Positions 10,298 to 42,052 of a DNA stretch of 64,000 nucleotides are shown here, piece by piece; positions within the stretch are counted from its first letter, which is position 1, and every line of letters starts with the position of its first letter. The notes below the pieces were generated by a model. The model did no database searches, had not been told where the DNA came from, and worked only from the letters and a program-made list of their open reading frames with translations. The translations under genes were made by a program, and so were the position numbers. Source of the DNA: Diphasiastrum complanatum (Eukaryota; Streptophyta; Lycopodiopsida; Lycopodiales; Lycopodiaceae); contig CM055098.1 of the NCBI GenBank assembly GCA_029204225.1, positions 52,904,728-52,968,727 on the forward strand, read 5' to 3'.

Positions 10298-12780
10298 AGC
10301 TTGCCGAGATGAGAGAGAGAGAAGCTTGGACTTGATCACCGAGAGCCTCCATTGTATGAGGCAGATGAGCCAGTGTCAGAGGATGAGCTGAGCCCCATTG
10401 TAATAATAAAGCAAAGGAATATTAGTTTAGCATTCTTGACAAAATTGATTAAGATTCTACAATCTCACAAAAGCTATCATAAAATATAAGCACACTCGCC
10501 AAGGTATTTTCTCTTAGTATAAAGAAATAGCTTGTTGAAAGATAAAATGATCTAGAAATTGAAACAAAATATTGGCTGAATTAAAGCAACTATCCATAGG
10601 TGTTCTTCGCATAACACTTTCTTTTTAAATACTAGAAAAACTACCGAAGTGCTAGAAATTGAACAATAGAACGACAACGACAAAATTTATGTATCTTAAT
10701 GTGGTCATGTCTAAATTAACTAATAACATTTACAAAACTTTGATAAATCTAATGCATGACCACATAGGCCCACATAAATATTTTGGTGTGGGTTGAATTT
10801 GGTTCAGAAATATTCTTGTGGATACACCAGCCTGCAATGCTCTACCTTAAAATATCATTGACAAGTAGAGCATTGCAGAGCATCTACAATTTGATAGTAG
10901 GAAAACATAGAACAACCAGATGAAGATCAGTAGATCAACAATATAGTTGTATGTCCAATTTGCAATAGAAAATATCATATGAAAGGATAGAGGAGTTGGT
11001 TCTTGAGCAGGTGCGTGATGAATTATGTAAATTAGGGTTCTGTTACCAATGCATAAAATATCATGTAGAGGTCATTGAGCAGTATCTAAACTTATAGTGT
11101 CAATTTCTAGAGCAAATGTTATTCTTGAAGTTAACTCAACCTCAATTGTCGATATCAGATGCAGTCATTATACATGTCGAGCATACGTGAGTCAATGCTT
11201 AGTCAATAGATGAACAAAAGATAGGCAATATCACCATGAGAGTGCGTTTGCATGCAACACAGTTTAATGTTCAATTCCATTAGGGCAAACATCACTTTCA
11301 GCAAATATTGAGTTTCATCAACCTACGTTTGTATGGCACAAACAATAGGACAACAATTATTAAGGAAGAGGTCGTCAGCACCTACATTTAGCTACAAAAC
11401 TTCAATACACAATACTTCCCTTCAATTGCAATTCAAGTTCAACAATAGGTCCTTAAAAACAGTTGAAAGAAGTGAGACAACACAATTCACTCTAAATTCA
11501 GGTCTCTAATTTTGTTACAAATTAGGGCACAGATGAATTCTAAGGTAACAATTTATTTTAGGCTTGGCATTTACTATATCATTTTTAAAAGTAGCTTAGG
11601 CGTAATAGACAATCATAAGTTAAGTCAATAGAAATATCAAGGCAATGTCGAGGTAAAATTGATAGAGCCTCGATAATGAAGCTTCGAATGGTGAACCCTA
11701 AAAGGTAATCATTCATTAAAACATGAATTAGGAAAAAAAAACTTTTCGAGGGCTTATTGCACTAGTCTCATTGAACTTCCATAGCCACTTGATAAATAAA
11801 TCCATGTTCCCATCATGTGAAAGGATTAGTGTGCTAAAGCTTGAAATAAAAAAAGAGATAGCTCTATGGTAGTCATGTCTTCCAACATATTGTCAAGTAT
11901 GTCAATTCATAAACTCCATCTTATTGCATCTTGCAAGTTAGGATTCAAAGTTTGATAGAATATACAACCTCCGGATTTAAAGTCTGTCAGGAATAGCCAG
12001 GTTCCAAATTTAGGATAGAATGCACTATAGGATAGCATGCTACTTAAATACTGCAATAGCTTGGCAATAGCAAATCTATTTTTACTAGAAGCTTGGCTTT
12101 AGAGTAGGAATTCACAGGTAAGACATTGTAGCAGTTTTTTAATTCACTGGCCATTCGATATGAAGCCAATATAGATGTCACTCCAAACAAAAGGTGGCCA
12201 AAACCTCGATAGAAGAATCAACGCTCAAGCAAAAGTGGGGTGATATGAAGGCAAATATGGGTTGAGAATACGTGGACCTTACACATGTTGTGGCCTAAAA
12301 TAGGTCCGAACAAAACTGGCTAGTGTAATGTAGGGCCTTTCTCACAACATTGTTGTTGATAGTTGCAATTCGGCTCAGATTCAGTTAATGATTACATGTC
12401 ATGTAGTGTGAAAAATATGGTGAGTGTTAAAAGGAAACCAGTTAGTGGATTAAAGTGTTTTCATGTTGACATGTCACTGATTTTGATATGCAACTACTGT
12501 AGTGTGTGTAATGACAAATAGAGTACAAGTAGATGTTTTGGATTCAAATAATATACATCCTTCTGGTTTTATTTTGGATGGCCTCACGCCTGTGTTTATT
12601 CTCTGTCTGTATGTCTCCGTGAATGTTGCATTATTTCATTTCAATGCTATTGTCCTTGTTGCATACTAATATAAAGAATATTTAGTAAAAGTCTTATCAA
12701 GGGTTATGGGCCCACAAACCACTTGGGGACATGACACATGTAATGATCTTGTAGAGGACAAGTGGTTAATTGTGTAAATT
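10298..12780. other. A+T-rich stretch without recognisable genes
   Basis: No open frame of useful length on either strand and no family motif seen. A 14-bp perfect inverted repeat (CTGCAATGCTCTAC) lies at 10,832-10,845 and 10,865-10,878 with a 19-nt loop. The last few hundred bases may be the leader of the copia gag that starts at 12,832. Confidence 0.6.
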
Positions 12781-12831
12781 GTCAAATACGTAGGACGGAG
12801 CATATCTCGAAATTTTGGTGAAGAGACCACT

Positions 12832-13829
12832 ATGGCAGAGCCGGTAAATCTTCAAGACTCGAGGATAGTCGAGAAACTGGAAGGGACCAACTATTCCACA
12901 TGGAGTTGGAAAATGTGTCTGATGCTTAAGGGTAGAGGATTATGCACTGTGGTGGTTGGGATGGAAACGTTGGAGCGTGACAATGAAGACTTTCCACATA
13001 ATCGAGAGTTAGCTGCGAAGATGCAAGCAAAGGAAGAAAAAGCTTACTTGAAATTTATCTGTCTTTACGATCTTGTGATCTCATAAGTATAGGGTAAAGC
13101 TCCAAAGGCGTATGGGATCGTCGATTTATGAAGGGTGTTTCAAACATTTTGCTATTACAGAGGTAGCTCGGAAATCTAAGGATGGAAACGACAGACAACA
13201 TAGCAGAGAATCTTGAAAGGATTGGCAAGACAATTGTAGATTGCAGATGCACCAGTTGAGGAGTTGGTATATATACTCCTCAACAACTTGCCATCTTCGT
13301 ATGATTTGCTCATTGTGTCACCGGAGGAATAATGAGAAAGTTTGGATCTGGACTTTATAGTAAGTCGATTACTACAAGAAGAATGTCGCAGAAAAGTCAT
13401 CCAATTACGTGACGAGATGGCGCTTTATCACAAAATGAAAGTGTTGAGTGTCAAGGATGACAAAATGAAACTTGTGCATGACAAAGCACAGTCCTCACAA
13501 GGTTACTCAAAGAAGAAGTAGTGGGGGATGGATGGAAACAAGAAAATGGATATAAGGTGTTAATGGGGCACATAGCTAGAAGTTGTCCTAAGAAACTTGA
13601 TGATCTAAGAAAGAAAAGTGTAGATCAAACAAATCTAATAAAGGATAATGAAAAAAAAGATGTAATAGCACTCATGGTATACACACGACGAATGGCAGCA
13701 CAACATGAAAGTGTGATGGCTGAGATTGAATCATCTAGTGATAGTGGATTTTCAAGTAATAGTGTAATTGAAGTAGTGCTTGTCGTGGTTTCAGAAATAG
13801 AAGACAAATTTATACATGATCCTAGATAG
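12832..13829 (+). pseudogene. Ty1/copia gag remnant (first)
   Basis: The frame opens 'MAEPVNLQDSRIVEKLEGTN' and runs into 'YSTWSWKMCLMLKGRGL', the typical copia gag N-terminus (DUF4219/UBN2 type). In later frames, with stops and shifts, come 'LLNNLPSSYDLLIVS' near 13,270, 'RLLQEECRRKV' near 13,365 and a degraded zinc knuckle ending 'GHIARSCPK' at about 13,566. A serine/acid-rich segment follows to 13,829. Integrase and RT are absent. Gag would package element RNA. This copy is dead. Confidence 0.8.
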
Positions 13830-14270
13830 ATTGTCATATAGGCTCAAAACAAGCTTAAGGATGCACTTAGCTACTGCAAAGCTTCTTCGGGTAGAATATA
13901 ACATAAAAATGATGGAAGAGTTCGCATAGTGACATTGTTGGGCTACGACATCGTTACACAAGAATTTGGCAATACTACTTAAAATTTGTGGTGATACATT
14001 CCTTTTTGTTAAAAGAATCTCAGGCTTATCTCCAATGTTTGTTGCTCCAGTTGATGCCATTTGCACAACTAAAAAGACTGTGCTTACTACAATTCTATGA
14101 AAACTATCCACTTCAAGCAGTATTGTTGCTTTCGCCTTTGTGGGCATGACATATCATGTGAGAAGTCCTATAATTTCTACTTTATGAGTCATGAAGCCTA
14201 CATCACACACTTGTCTAATCGAAAGAGTTAGTAGAGAAGACTTCCGTATGTGGAAGTTCAGGATGAAGAT
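13830..14270. other. Decayed sequence between two gag remnants
   Basis: No convincing protein on either strand. The 118-codon minus-strand frame here shows no family features and overlaps the end of the gag remnant antisense, so I leave it out. Confidence 0.45.
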
Positions 14271-14299
14271 AATCACTGATTGCCCTCAATTTGAAAGAT

Positions 14300-14660
14300 T
14301 CTCAAGTGGCTATGGTGAACCAAATTTAGGCATTCAAAGAAGCATATGATATCTTGACATGACTCTTTGAGTCTAAATATGTAACCAATCATTTCTAAGT
14401 GAGGAAGAAGCTCTTCCAACTTAAGATGATTGAAGGAAAATTGATCAAACAGAATATCAACAATTTTCATTTTCTTCTTGACCAATTAGCAGCAATTGGA
14501 TATCCTATTAATGATTCAAAAATTTCAATCATGTTGCTTGGAAGCTTACCAGCCTCCTATGACAATTTTGTTATGATGGCGTCTATTATTTTTGGTTTTA
14601 GCCTTCATAGAATAACATCTATGCTTTTTTCACGAGGAAATTAGAAGGAAATCCAATGAT
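14300..14660 (+). pseudogene. Ty1/copia gag remnant (second, different lineage)
   Basis: Frames include 'FKEAYDIL' then 'LFESKYVTN', and after a stop 'KLFQLKMIEGKLIKQNINNF' and 'LLGSLPASYDNFVMM'. This is the central UBN2-type gag helix region of copia elements, of a different subfamily from the gag at 12.8 kb. It has in-frame stops, both ends are missing and no pol follows. Confidence 0.8.
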
Positions 14661-15927
14661 CAAGGAGCACAAATTCTCATGCCATAATAGATTAGTGTGC
14701 TCAAAATGGGTCCTTATGAAGGCATTAATATGGTGTACTTAATCATTATATGATGCCTCGAGGAACAAAAGCTTGTGTTTTTCAATTCTCTCCTAAGTTC
14801 AAACAATGTTAACTCTCAACTATTTATCCTTTATACACCAAATTTCTATCTAACCATAATGCAATTTGAGAATCATTTTATCTTGGAATATATTAATCTA
14901 TTTCCATGGAATTTATTGATATTTTCATCTCACTAATCTTTTTAGTATGAGAACATATACTTATTATAACTATCCAATACAATTTCAAATCTATTCCATG
15001 AGGGCATTTCCTAGAGAGAAGTTTATAAAAGCTTCCAACGTTCAACATCTCAAATAGGAAGGTCTAGTCATAATATGTTTTTAAAGGATTAATACTGGAC
15101 TAGATAGTATATTCATTATAAGAAAATACTCAAAAAAGTAGTTGTGAAATATGTATGACGTTTTTAAATTGAAAAGGTGAAATTGCAATGTATGGTTGTA
15201 GCCTTAACACGAGTTGTAGACAAATGCAAACAAAAGTGTGCATTCTAAACACTTTTTAAAAATTACAAATCTCAATAACTATCATAGATGTCATCAGATC
15301 CCTCCACAAACATGTTCATCATATTTATTGAAAAATAATAATTAATTAAGCCACTAATTTTGAGCAAATTGCAAGGAAGATATGATGTTTCAAACATGTA
15401 GGGAAACTAGTCAAACTTAAATATTTTCAAATATGTGTGCAATACCACGTCTTTTACTAGATTTTTTTCGTAAGATTGTCTAGCTAAACAAAATCCTACA
15501 TGACCATATATCAACATGCCCATCAATGGAAACTTCAATTTGGAGTTCTATAAGAATATATATGGGCATTTAAAGTTTCTAATTTCAATTGCTGAATGTA
15601 ATGTTTGAATCAACAAAGCTGGAGGTATAATTTATAATTACAAGCTAGAACAATTTAGTACATGTGTGTCTATATAGACTATTATCAAGGTCTAAAAATA
15701 GAGTATTTTCTAAGCCCTTTTCTCATCGATCTGGATAGAATTCTTTTATGATGCATAAGCAAAGTCTACTTTGACATCAAATTGACATAATTGAATTTTG
15801 ATAGGTTTGTCTCTAGTTAATCCCCAACAAGTGAGCATGAGCTTGACTGATCCACATTTTTGTGCATGTGTTGAAAACGGCTCTATTGTCAATTAATCAT
15901 AGAAAATGTTTTCTCAAAAAAAAATAT
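14661..15927. other. A+T-rich intergenic sequence
   Basis: No gene, RNA gene or family motif recognised. It is the 3' flank of the receptor kinase gene, which ends at 15,928 on the minus strand. Confidence 0.55.
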
Positions 15928-32342
<16,415 letters not shown>

Positions 32343-32373
32343 GTCCACTGCTCTAAACAGATAAAGGCTTGAT

Positions 32374-32563
32374 GTTCAAGTGAATGATTGCATTGTTTGT
32401 GGCTATGAATGGCGAACTGCCACGAGACTCAAAGCGGAATTGCTATCTGAATAGACATATATTCTGTTGTTCAAGTGAATGAATGCATTGTTTGTGGCTA
32501 TGAAGATGGCGAACTGCCACGAGACTCAAAGCAGAATTGCTCTCTGAACGGACATATATTCTA
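32374..32563. repeat. Tandem duplication upstream of the kinase start
   Basis: Two units of about 95 bp ('gttcaagtgaatga...' at 32,374 and 32,469) lie just 5' of the kinase ATG at 32,342. They could be 5' UTR or promoter. A minus-strand frame across them is probably accidental. Confidence 0.8.
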
Positions 32564-34467
32564 ACTGATGCTAAGACTATAGGGGCAAATGGCGTAGTAG
32601 AGTCAACCCCTGGATAAATGCTATCTTTATATATTTTAACCCTGCCTATTAGTAATTTTTTTCTTACTCCCTGGGATTTTACACAGCAAAAGTGTGAAGT
32701 GTTATTTGTTAACATAATATACTCTCACGTTAAAGAATTTGACCTGAATAAATGTTATTTTACATAAATATCTGGTCTGCAACGTTTTAGGATTTGGGGA
32801 TTCATAGAAAATGATTTCAAACTAGTTGATAGGATTTTCGATACAAGTCCTTTTTTCTTGCAGGTCATCTTACAAGCCCTGCCCCCATCACCACCCCTTA
32901 GGCCCATCACAAAATCATCAATTTTCAGAAGTTGCGCAATGTAACGAATATCAATTTTTCAAGTGCAAATCAATATCCCTCTATATGTGTTAATCTTTTC
33001 CATTAATAAATTTTTGCTACTCCCAAGGCCTAACAGTTACCCAGGTTAACTCTATAAGAATTGCGTGCCACGGCCTACGAACTTTATGCCAGCTCCCATG
33101 AAGCTATGCGCGTCAAGACGACTTCTACTCACTTGATGCTATCAACAACAGCTTCTACGTTCATGCCTCTCACTTGCCAAGAAGGCTTACTTCTCAATCA
33201 GGGAGAGTCATTGACAATAACACCGCACACCGCACTTCAATTATCACAAACTGTAGATTAATTCTTCTCTGAGATTGACATATAATAATTGCAGCAAGTC
33301 AACAACAAGTCACTTTCCTTGGAGAGCGTGGGGTTCTAGTAGTCATGCATAGTACGAACCCTTTCTTTCCTTTGCATTTCGTCTCTACTTCGTCTGTGAC
33401 TTATATCATCTGTATCAGCTCTCCCGAGTTCCCAACCAGTGACCCACCCTACGATCTTGATATTGTAGATCGACTACTTTCTTTGTGATCCCATTTCCTC
33501 CTTTGTGCAGGTCGAGAAACTACTGAAAAGTCCTCCAGAATATTGGAGTTGGACGCAATGCCAGTTTACAGCAAAGTATTCCCATTTAGCATACCATGAT
33601 AGTTGCTACTTTTTTCAGCAAAGTGAAAGGCTAGAAATTATATATTTTGGTCACGAAATTTCTTTGCCATCACAAGTGGTCTGATGTCAACAAGTGCATG
33701 CAAATCACAATTCTGACACGTTTATTAAATTGATGAAATGAGTTGAATAATGGTAGCAGAATTACGGTTTGCCTACTATTACAAAATCTATAAAAAAACT
33801 TGTGTTATAATGTTTATTTTATATGAGCAAATACTTCAGTTTTCTTGCAATCTTATGCAAACCACAACCACCACGTGGTGGCTCTCGTAAGTTTGTACAA
33901 CTTTTTGGTGATTAAAGCCCAAAAAAGAAATTCAAAAGATGAGATTTCTGTCCATAGGTGTAGGCATCGACTCCTTTCTCGCTCACTAGTAGAGGGGCTA
34001 TTTCTTATTGGTGGATGTGCTTGCTCTTCTTTTAGATGAGATTGTAACAAGGTAATGCTTTGATAAGTTTAAGTTGTCACATACTCACAAGCATAAAACC
34101 AATAGTGGAAGAATTAGGCTCATATCAAGATATGGATAATGGCAAGTACCCGTGTCCACATGGTTGGTTTACATTTGTCCATGTTCACTTTTCTTTTCTT
34201 TTTGAATTAGGCTTTATGGTATTGTCCCCACATGATTGATGCGACATTCCCTCTGTGCCATTTAGAGATAGCTAAAGACGTAATTTGTGGACCCAACCTC
34301 AATGGTTAGAAAGTTGAGCTACCACTCACAAACTCAAGATGAAAAAGCCAATTACAAGCATCCTACTGAAAAATAACCAATTGTACCTTAATGAAAGTTA
34401 TTATTACACTTTTCTGGTAAGTTAGTGGCACAATATAGGAGGGTCGGTCCATGTGCATAAAATCTTA
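32564..34467. other. 5' flank of the kinase gene, no gene seen
   Basis: No ectodomain exon for the kinase or other gene is recognised. The frame at 33,061-33,261 (+) has no family features. Confidence 0.5.
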
Positions 34468-34473
34468 GGGTGG

Positions 34474-34970
34474 TTTCACACTACAGGCAAGTCCCTGTGT
34501 CTGGCCCTTTCACTTGCCACCCATTTTTTGAGTCTTGGCAAGTGAGTTGACAGGCAATGGACCACCCCCTATCACATTTGGATGGTAAAGCGTTAAATGA
34601 AGGGCTACAATACAATATGCCCATTTGAACCTTGACATACGATTGGTCCATTTTATTAAGGGGTTGTGTTTTGAAAGGCAAATATAAATCTTTTTCATGT
34701 TAAAAGGTTGAAGGGTGCTATAAGGTTTTTTTTTTTAAGTAATCACTTGTCAACTAGAAATGTCAATATAATTAAAATGCATTTCATTGAAAGTAATATC
34801 AACAGTGAAGGGTTGGGAAGACTTCAAAATGCATGCCAACATGCCAAGGGCAACTCAACATGCCAGAAGACATTGCCTAGCCCAAAAAATGGCTTTGAGT
34901 TGCCCCTACGCGGCAGTGGGTCCCTGCCATATCATCTGCCACATAGTGGCAAGTGCTTGTTAGTGTGAAA
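34474..34970. mobile_element. MITE-like non-autonomous DNA transposon (497 bp)
   Basis: Terminal inverted repeats TTTCACACTA (34,474-34,483) and TAGTGTGAAA (34,961-34,970) are perfect over 10 bp. They are flanked by the direct repeat GGGTGG on each side (34,468-34,473 and 34,971-34,976). Subterminal 'GGCAAGTG/CACTTGCC' words recur near both ends, as in many hAT or CACTA derivatives. No transposase frame is present. The superfamily is unresolved: a 6-bp target duplication fits neither hAT (8) nor CACTA (3) cleanly. Confidence 0.7.
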
Positions 34971-35106
34971 GGGTGGAAAACCCATTTTTTCTCCCTAGAC
35001 CTATGGGAGAGCTCTATTTTATATTTTGGACTTTCTGGGCAGTGTCGTGTGAAATGGAAAATGGGAGGTAGAACAATAGGGTCATGGGTTCCGATTAAGG
35101 AAAATT

Positions 35107-35556
35107 ATGGAATATGCTTTAAAGTACGAGCAACAAGAACAAAGGATTAAACTTGAAGCTGAAAGGAAAGAAGAAAAATCCAAGTGGTTTGAGGAAATGA
35201 AGATGCAGATTCAGAAAGTGAGTGTATACACTAAAGCATCAGTGGATCGACAACCGCATGTGAATGAAAGGGAAGAAACTTCTGAAGATGAAGATGATTC
35301 CAGCAATGAGTCTGATGAGCCAAGTGACAACGATGAAGCGGATGAGCGAAGTGAGGACAATGAGTTAGATGAGCAAAGCGATGACGAGAGTGAAGGACCA
35401 GATTCAAACACAATTGCAACAACAGATGGTGAAAATCAGGATTCAGACAAAGGTCAAGAATCAGATCAGGATGTGAAGATAATTGAACATCCTTTCGAGT
35501 TTCACTTCAACCATCAAAGTCTAGAACTTGACTTATTGTTCTCCTGTCTGCTTTGA
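35107..35556 (+). CDS. Uncharacterised acidic coiled-coil ORF
   Basis: A 149-codon open frame begins 'MEYALKYEQQEQRIKLEAER', a basic/acidic helix. It is followed by a long Asp/Glu/Ser run (about residues 55-115, for example 'DEQSDDESEGPDSN') and an unstructured end. The start codon follows 'ggaaaatt' and the frame is intact. It lies between a MITE and copia fragments, so it may be a spacer region of a retroelement (a gag end or linker before RT) or part of a host gene exon. No family is recognised. Confidence 0.4.
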   Translation: MEYALKYEQQEQRIKLEAERKEEKSKWFEEMKMQIQKVSVYTKASVDRQPHVNEREETSEDEDDSSNESDEPSDNDEADERSEDNELDEQSDDESEGPDSNTIATTDGENQDSDKGQESDQDVKIIEHPFEFHFNHQSLELDLLFSCLL

Positions 35557-35559
35557 GCT

Positions 35560-35775
35560 GATTTGTTTCTTGGGTTCTAGCGGTAGTCCATGGCTACATG
35601 ACCCTTCTTATGACAGTGGATACACTCAATTTTTGGATTTAGCCAACACAAATCGACAGTATGTCCTTCGTGTTTGCATCTCACGCATGTCTTCTTGTCT
35701 CCACTTTGTTGTTTTGACCTTTCTTTGTTCTTCCACTTTGTTCTTTGTTCAGCCCGATTTCGATCTCTAGAAAGA
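35560..35775 (-). pseudogene. Copia gag zinc-knuckle fragment, antisense in a copia mosaic
   Basis: The minus strand reads a basic stretch then 'CVRCKHEGHTVDLC' and 'CIHCHKKGHVAMDYR', two CCHC-type knuckles (the second with its last Cys replaced), ending in TAG near 35,577. Tandem knuckles are usual at the end of retroelement gag. The neighbouring RT fragments are on the plus strand, so this piece is inverted or from another element. The plus-strand frame 35,528-35,770 is its shadow. Confidence 0.6.
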
Positions 35776-36560
35776 AGCTATGGATAAAGAGTATTCATCT
35801 CTTACCAAGAACTAGACATGGGCAATTGTTGAATTACGTGCCAGTAGAAATGTAGTTGATTGCAATTGGTTGTTCAAAATCAAGTACAAACAGATGGAAG
35901 TATCGATCGAAGAAAGGCTCGACTTGTCACCAGAGGATTCTCTCAGGTACACAACGTCGACTACACTGAGACCTTCAGTCCAGTAGTTAAACATTCTTCT
36001 ATTTTCTATTGTCATTTGCTGTTGTAGTAGATTTGGAAATACATTAGATGGAGGTACAGACAACATATCTTAATGGAGTTATCGAAGAGGACATTTACGT
36101 GGTGCAACCTGAAGGTTATAATATCAAAGGTAAACACAATTGTGTGTGTAAACTCCATAAAGCACTTTATGGCTTGAAGCAATCTGCTTGAGCATGGTTT
36201 CAAAAGATCAATACTTTCCTGATTGATCATGGCTACACACCAAGCTCTTCAGATTCTAATGTCTACTTCAAGTTAGTGCAACATTCCTTTATCATTATCA
36301 CTTTGTATGTGGACGACACATTGCTTTTTAGCAACAATATCGATATGATAAAATAAGCTAAGACAATGCTATCTTTCGAATTCGACATGACCAATTTGGG
36401 TGAAGCTCATTACTGTTTAGTTATTCAAATCCAAAGAGACAAAACAAAAGTTGATTTATATTTGGCAACAAAGATACATACACAATGTCTTAATCAAATA
36501 TAATCTAATAAATTGCAAATTAGCTCTCTCACCAATGGATCCATGACTCAAGAGTGCCAT
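35776..36560 (+). pseudogene. Ty1/copia RT remnant
   Basis: Across shifting frames come '[14 protein letters not shown]', '[14 protein letters not shown]', 'YLNGVIEEDIYVVQPEGYN', 'KALYGLKQSA' and the catalytic 'TLYVDDTLLFSN' (about 36,302-36,337), then 'GEAHYCLVIQI'. There are many stops and frameshifts. It is an old, truncated copy. Confidence 0.85.
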
Positions 36561-37316
<756 letters not shown>

Positions 37317-37689
37317 AGAACATCATGGACCTCCCTTGAGAAGATCGATCTCATGAGGAGAAGACCTAGAGCCAAGGATGCCTACATAAGAACAAAACAA
37401 CCAAACAAAGAAAAATATCAAAAATAAAAGAAGCATCAAAGATGAACAACTTGCAAATCTAGGCTATTCCATGATCAAATCCTAAGCTAAGATTGACAAC
37501 CTTAGCAAGCCTAGATTTCCACTTCTATCTCATTGTTTACCCTCTCGTTGAAGCCCGATACTCCACAACTACTCACCCAGTTGGAGATCCATAAACCCCT
37601 TCTTTGCCCTCTAGATTTGACCGATTAGGGAGGTCCGGAAAGGGTACAACACTCCTCGACCTCCATAACTTGAAGCTCCACCAATAGCC

Positions 37690-38800
37690 TTTTTGAACCG
37701 TAAGACCTCCTTGCATGTTGATGTCAAGGCCTTATACTCGGATTCAGTTGAAGACAAAAAAAATAGTATCATGCTTCTTTGAAAGCCATGATACTACTCC
37801 ATCACAAAGGAATGTAGGAAATTCACTAGTAGACTTTCGATCCACTTTGTCACCTACAAAAACTGAGTCACTATAGGCTCTTAAGCCAAGATTAGTCCCT
37901 TTGTAGAGTATGCCAAAATTCCTAGTAGATGAGATATACCTTAGGACTCTTTTGGCCATCTTCTGATGTGACACAAGAGGACATTACATTTATTGGCTTC
38001 AGTTTCCAACACTATAACTAAGATCAGGTCTAGTTATAGTCAAATAAAGCCTATAAGCCTTCTATATAGAGTGTTGTCCTCAAAAGATGCTTCATCACCA
38101 CTTATAGATGCTTTTACATTTTGCTCCATTGGAGTCTCAATACCTTTACAATTCTTCATTCCAAATTTATCCAAGATGGATGTAGCATATTTAGATTGAC
38201 ATATGAGGCTAAAATACGATCTTCTTATGACTTCTATTCCTAGAATGAAGTGCAATAGGCTAAGATTAACCATCCTAAACGCTTTAGATAGAGCAATATT
38301 TTATTCAATCTAGATCATTTCCACTTAAGATTATGTCATCAACATACAATACAAGTACAATGATCTTTCCATCATGAAATCATATATACAATGTTGGATC
38401 ATATGAACTCAATACAAAATTGATGGAAATAAGAAAAGAGTTTAGCCTAGAGGACCATGCTCTAGGTGCTTACTTGAGTCCATAAAGACTCTTTTAAAAA
38501 AAAACAAACTTATCCTTCAAGCTCCTCCTTGATGAAGCCCTCGCATTGCCTCATGTAGATTTCTTCCTACAAGTAGCCATTGAGGAAGGCATTTGTAACA
38601 TCAAGTTGAAATAGCCTCCAATTGAAAGTAGTAGCAAGACTAATGATCAATCTTATAGTAGCTAGCTTAGCCACAGGAGCAAAAGTTTCATCTAATCAAT
38701 GCCTTTAGTTTGTAAGTAGCCTTTTGCTACAAGACTTGCTTTATACTTGTTTATTGATCCATCTTGGTTATACTTCAAATTATACACCCACTTGCAATCA
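37690..38800 (-). pseudogene. Ty1/copia RT-RNase H remnant
   Basis: Minus-strand blocks in order: '[17 protein letters not shown]' (about 38,750), 'KSLYGLK' and the catalytic 'LYVDDIILSGNDL' (about 38,345), 'HFILGIEVIRRSYFSLICQS' and 'CKGIETPMEQNV' (about 38,250-38,120). RNase H-adjacent 'KMAKRVLRYISSTRNFGILY' and 'DRKSTSEF' (37,965-37,830) follow. Stops and shifts abound. The sequence resembles the plus-strand copia at 25-26.8 kb ('ILGIEVIRSSQSTFICQ'), so both may belong to one lineage. Confidence 0.88.
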
Positions 38801-39140
38801 AGTGATTTCTGTGAGAATTATCAGATCACTGAGATCCAATATGTCCCTTTGCTCTTTGGTATGAATAACAACACATCTAGCACCATTGACAATGTAGAAA
38901 TTCAAAATCTACTACACATAGAAGATGCAAACTCTATAAGATCTTGATCAAACATCAAATATATGATAAATTGAAGCTATATTATGTACAATAACAGTAA
39001 AGTACTATATTTCAAACGTGTGGATCCAATACACAACAACATACAATTGCATTCTACACACAAAATCGCAAGATATCAACACTATAGTGCACCAGTGGAT
39101 GAACCAAAAGAGAACTCATGTATAAGCATGAATGAGATGA

Positions 39141-41261
<2,121 letters not shown>

Positions 41262-41635
41262 TTGAATTTATCTGAAATGCATCTAAGTTGTTGTGAATTG
41301 TCAAAGATTATTAAGTCAATAGACTTAGATCAGGAGCAGATTGAGAAGAATAAGATATTTTTTGAATTTAAAGATGTCTTTCCAAAAGAATTAACTCATG
41401 GAATACCGCCGTCCAGATTGGTAGACCATAAGATTGACTTAATTCTAGGTAGTCACCCTATCTCTAGACAGCCATATCAGTTTTCTCATAAAGAAGAGAT
41501 AGAGATTACTAAGAAAATTGAAAATTATTTGAAGATGGGTCATATTCATCCAAGTAAGTCACCATGGGGTGCTCCTGTTCTTCTGAAAGCAAAGAAGGAT
41601 GGGAGCTTCCGTTTGTGTGTTGACTACAAGGGGTT
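41262..41635 (+). pseudogene. Ty3/gypsy pre-RT and RT N-terminus stub
   Basis: The frame contains 'FFEFKDVFPKELTHGIPPSR', 'YQFSHKEEIEITKKIENYLK', 'KSPWGAPVLLKAKKDGSFRL' and 'CVDYKG', the standard protease-RT linker and first RT block of gypsy elements. It stops abruptly at about 41,635 inside the VDY motif region, where a different sequence starting TGTGGTAGCC begins. The stub is otherwise open, so it is fairly young. Confidence 0.85.
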
Positions 41636-42052
41636 TGTGGTAGCCCGGTTTTGACAATCTATTGATCTTTTAGACTTTTAACTGTTAAATCCTAAGTGTT
41701 GCAGTGCTTAGCATGCTTTTAAATCTATATGAAGCAATACGATAATTTGAGTGCCAGGACAACATTCCAGCAAGGGAGGCTGAGATTTGGTTGGAGCTCG
41801 CCCTGAGTCGCAACCCGCACTCCCCTTTAGTATTGGTGGGATTCGCCACCTCCCCTCATACCAAGTACTCTACCCAGGCTGGTAAAGCACGTTTTCTCTC
41901 TCTAGGATTTTCTCTCTCTAGAATTTATTGATCCCCAGGCTTCCTTTAATCATGCCTAGATCGTGTTAGGTGATTGCACATCGATCTGAGCTCTCTGGAC
42001 TTCGCTAGAACCGATCAAAGATTTGTAGCCATAGGAACTTGGCGTCGGCTGG
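41636..42052 (+). mobile_element. Candidate LTR and primer-binding site of a nested element
   Basis: Sequence from 'tgtggtagcccgg' (41,636) to about 42,038 is followed by 'ttggcgtcggctgg' (42,039-42,052), which resembles a gypsy-type primer site. The abrupt cut of the gypsy RT frame at the left edge supports an insertion boundary. No second LTR is seen. Confidence 0.4.

Noticed and set aside
10832-10878. 14-bp perfect hairpin as a microRNA precursor
   Set aside because: The stem is too short for a plant microRNA precursor, and no longer foldback is apparent.
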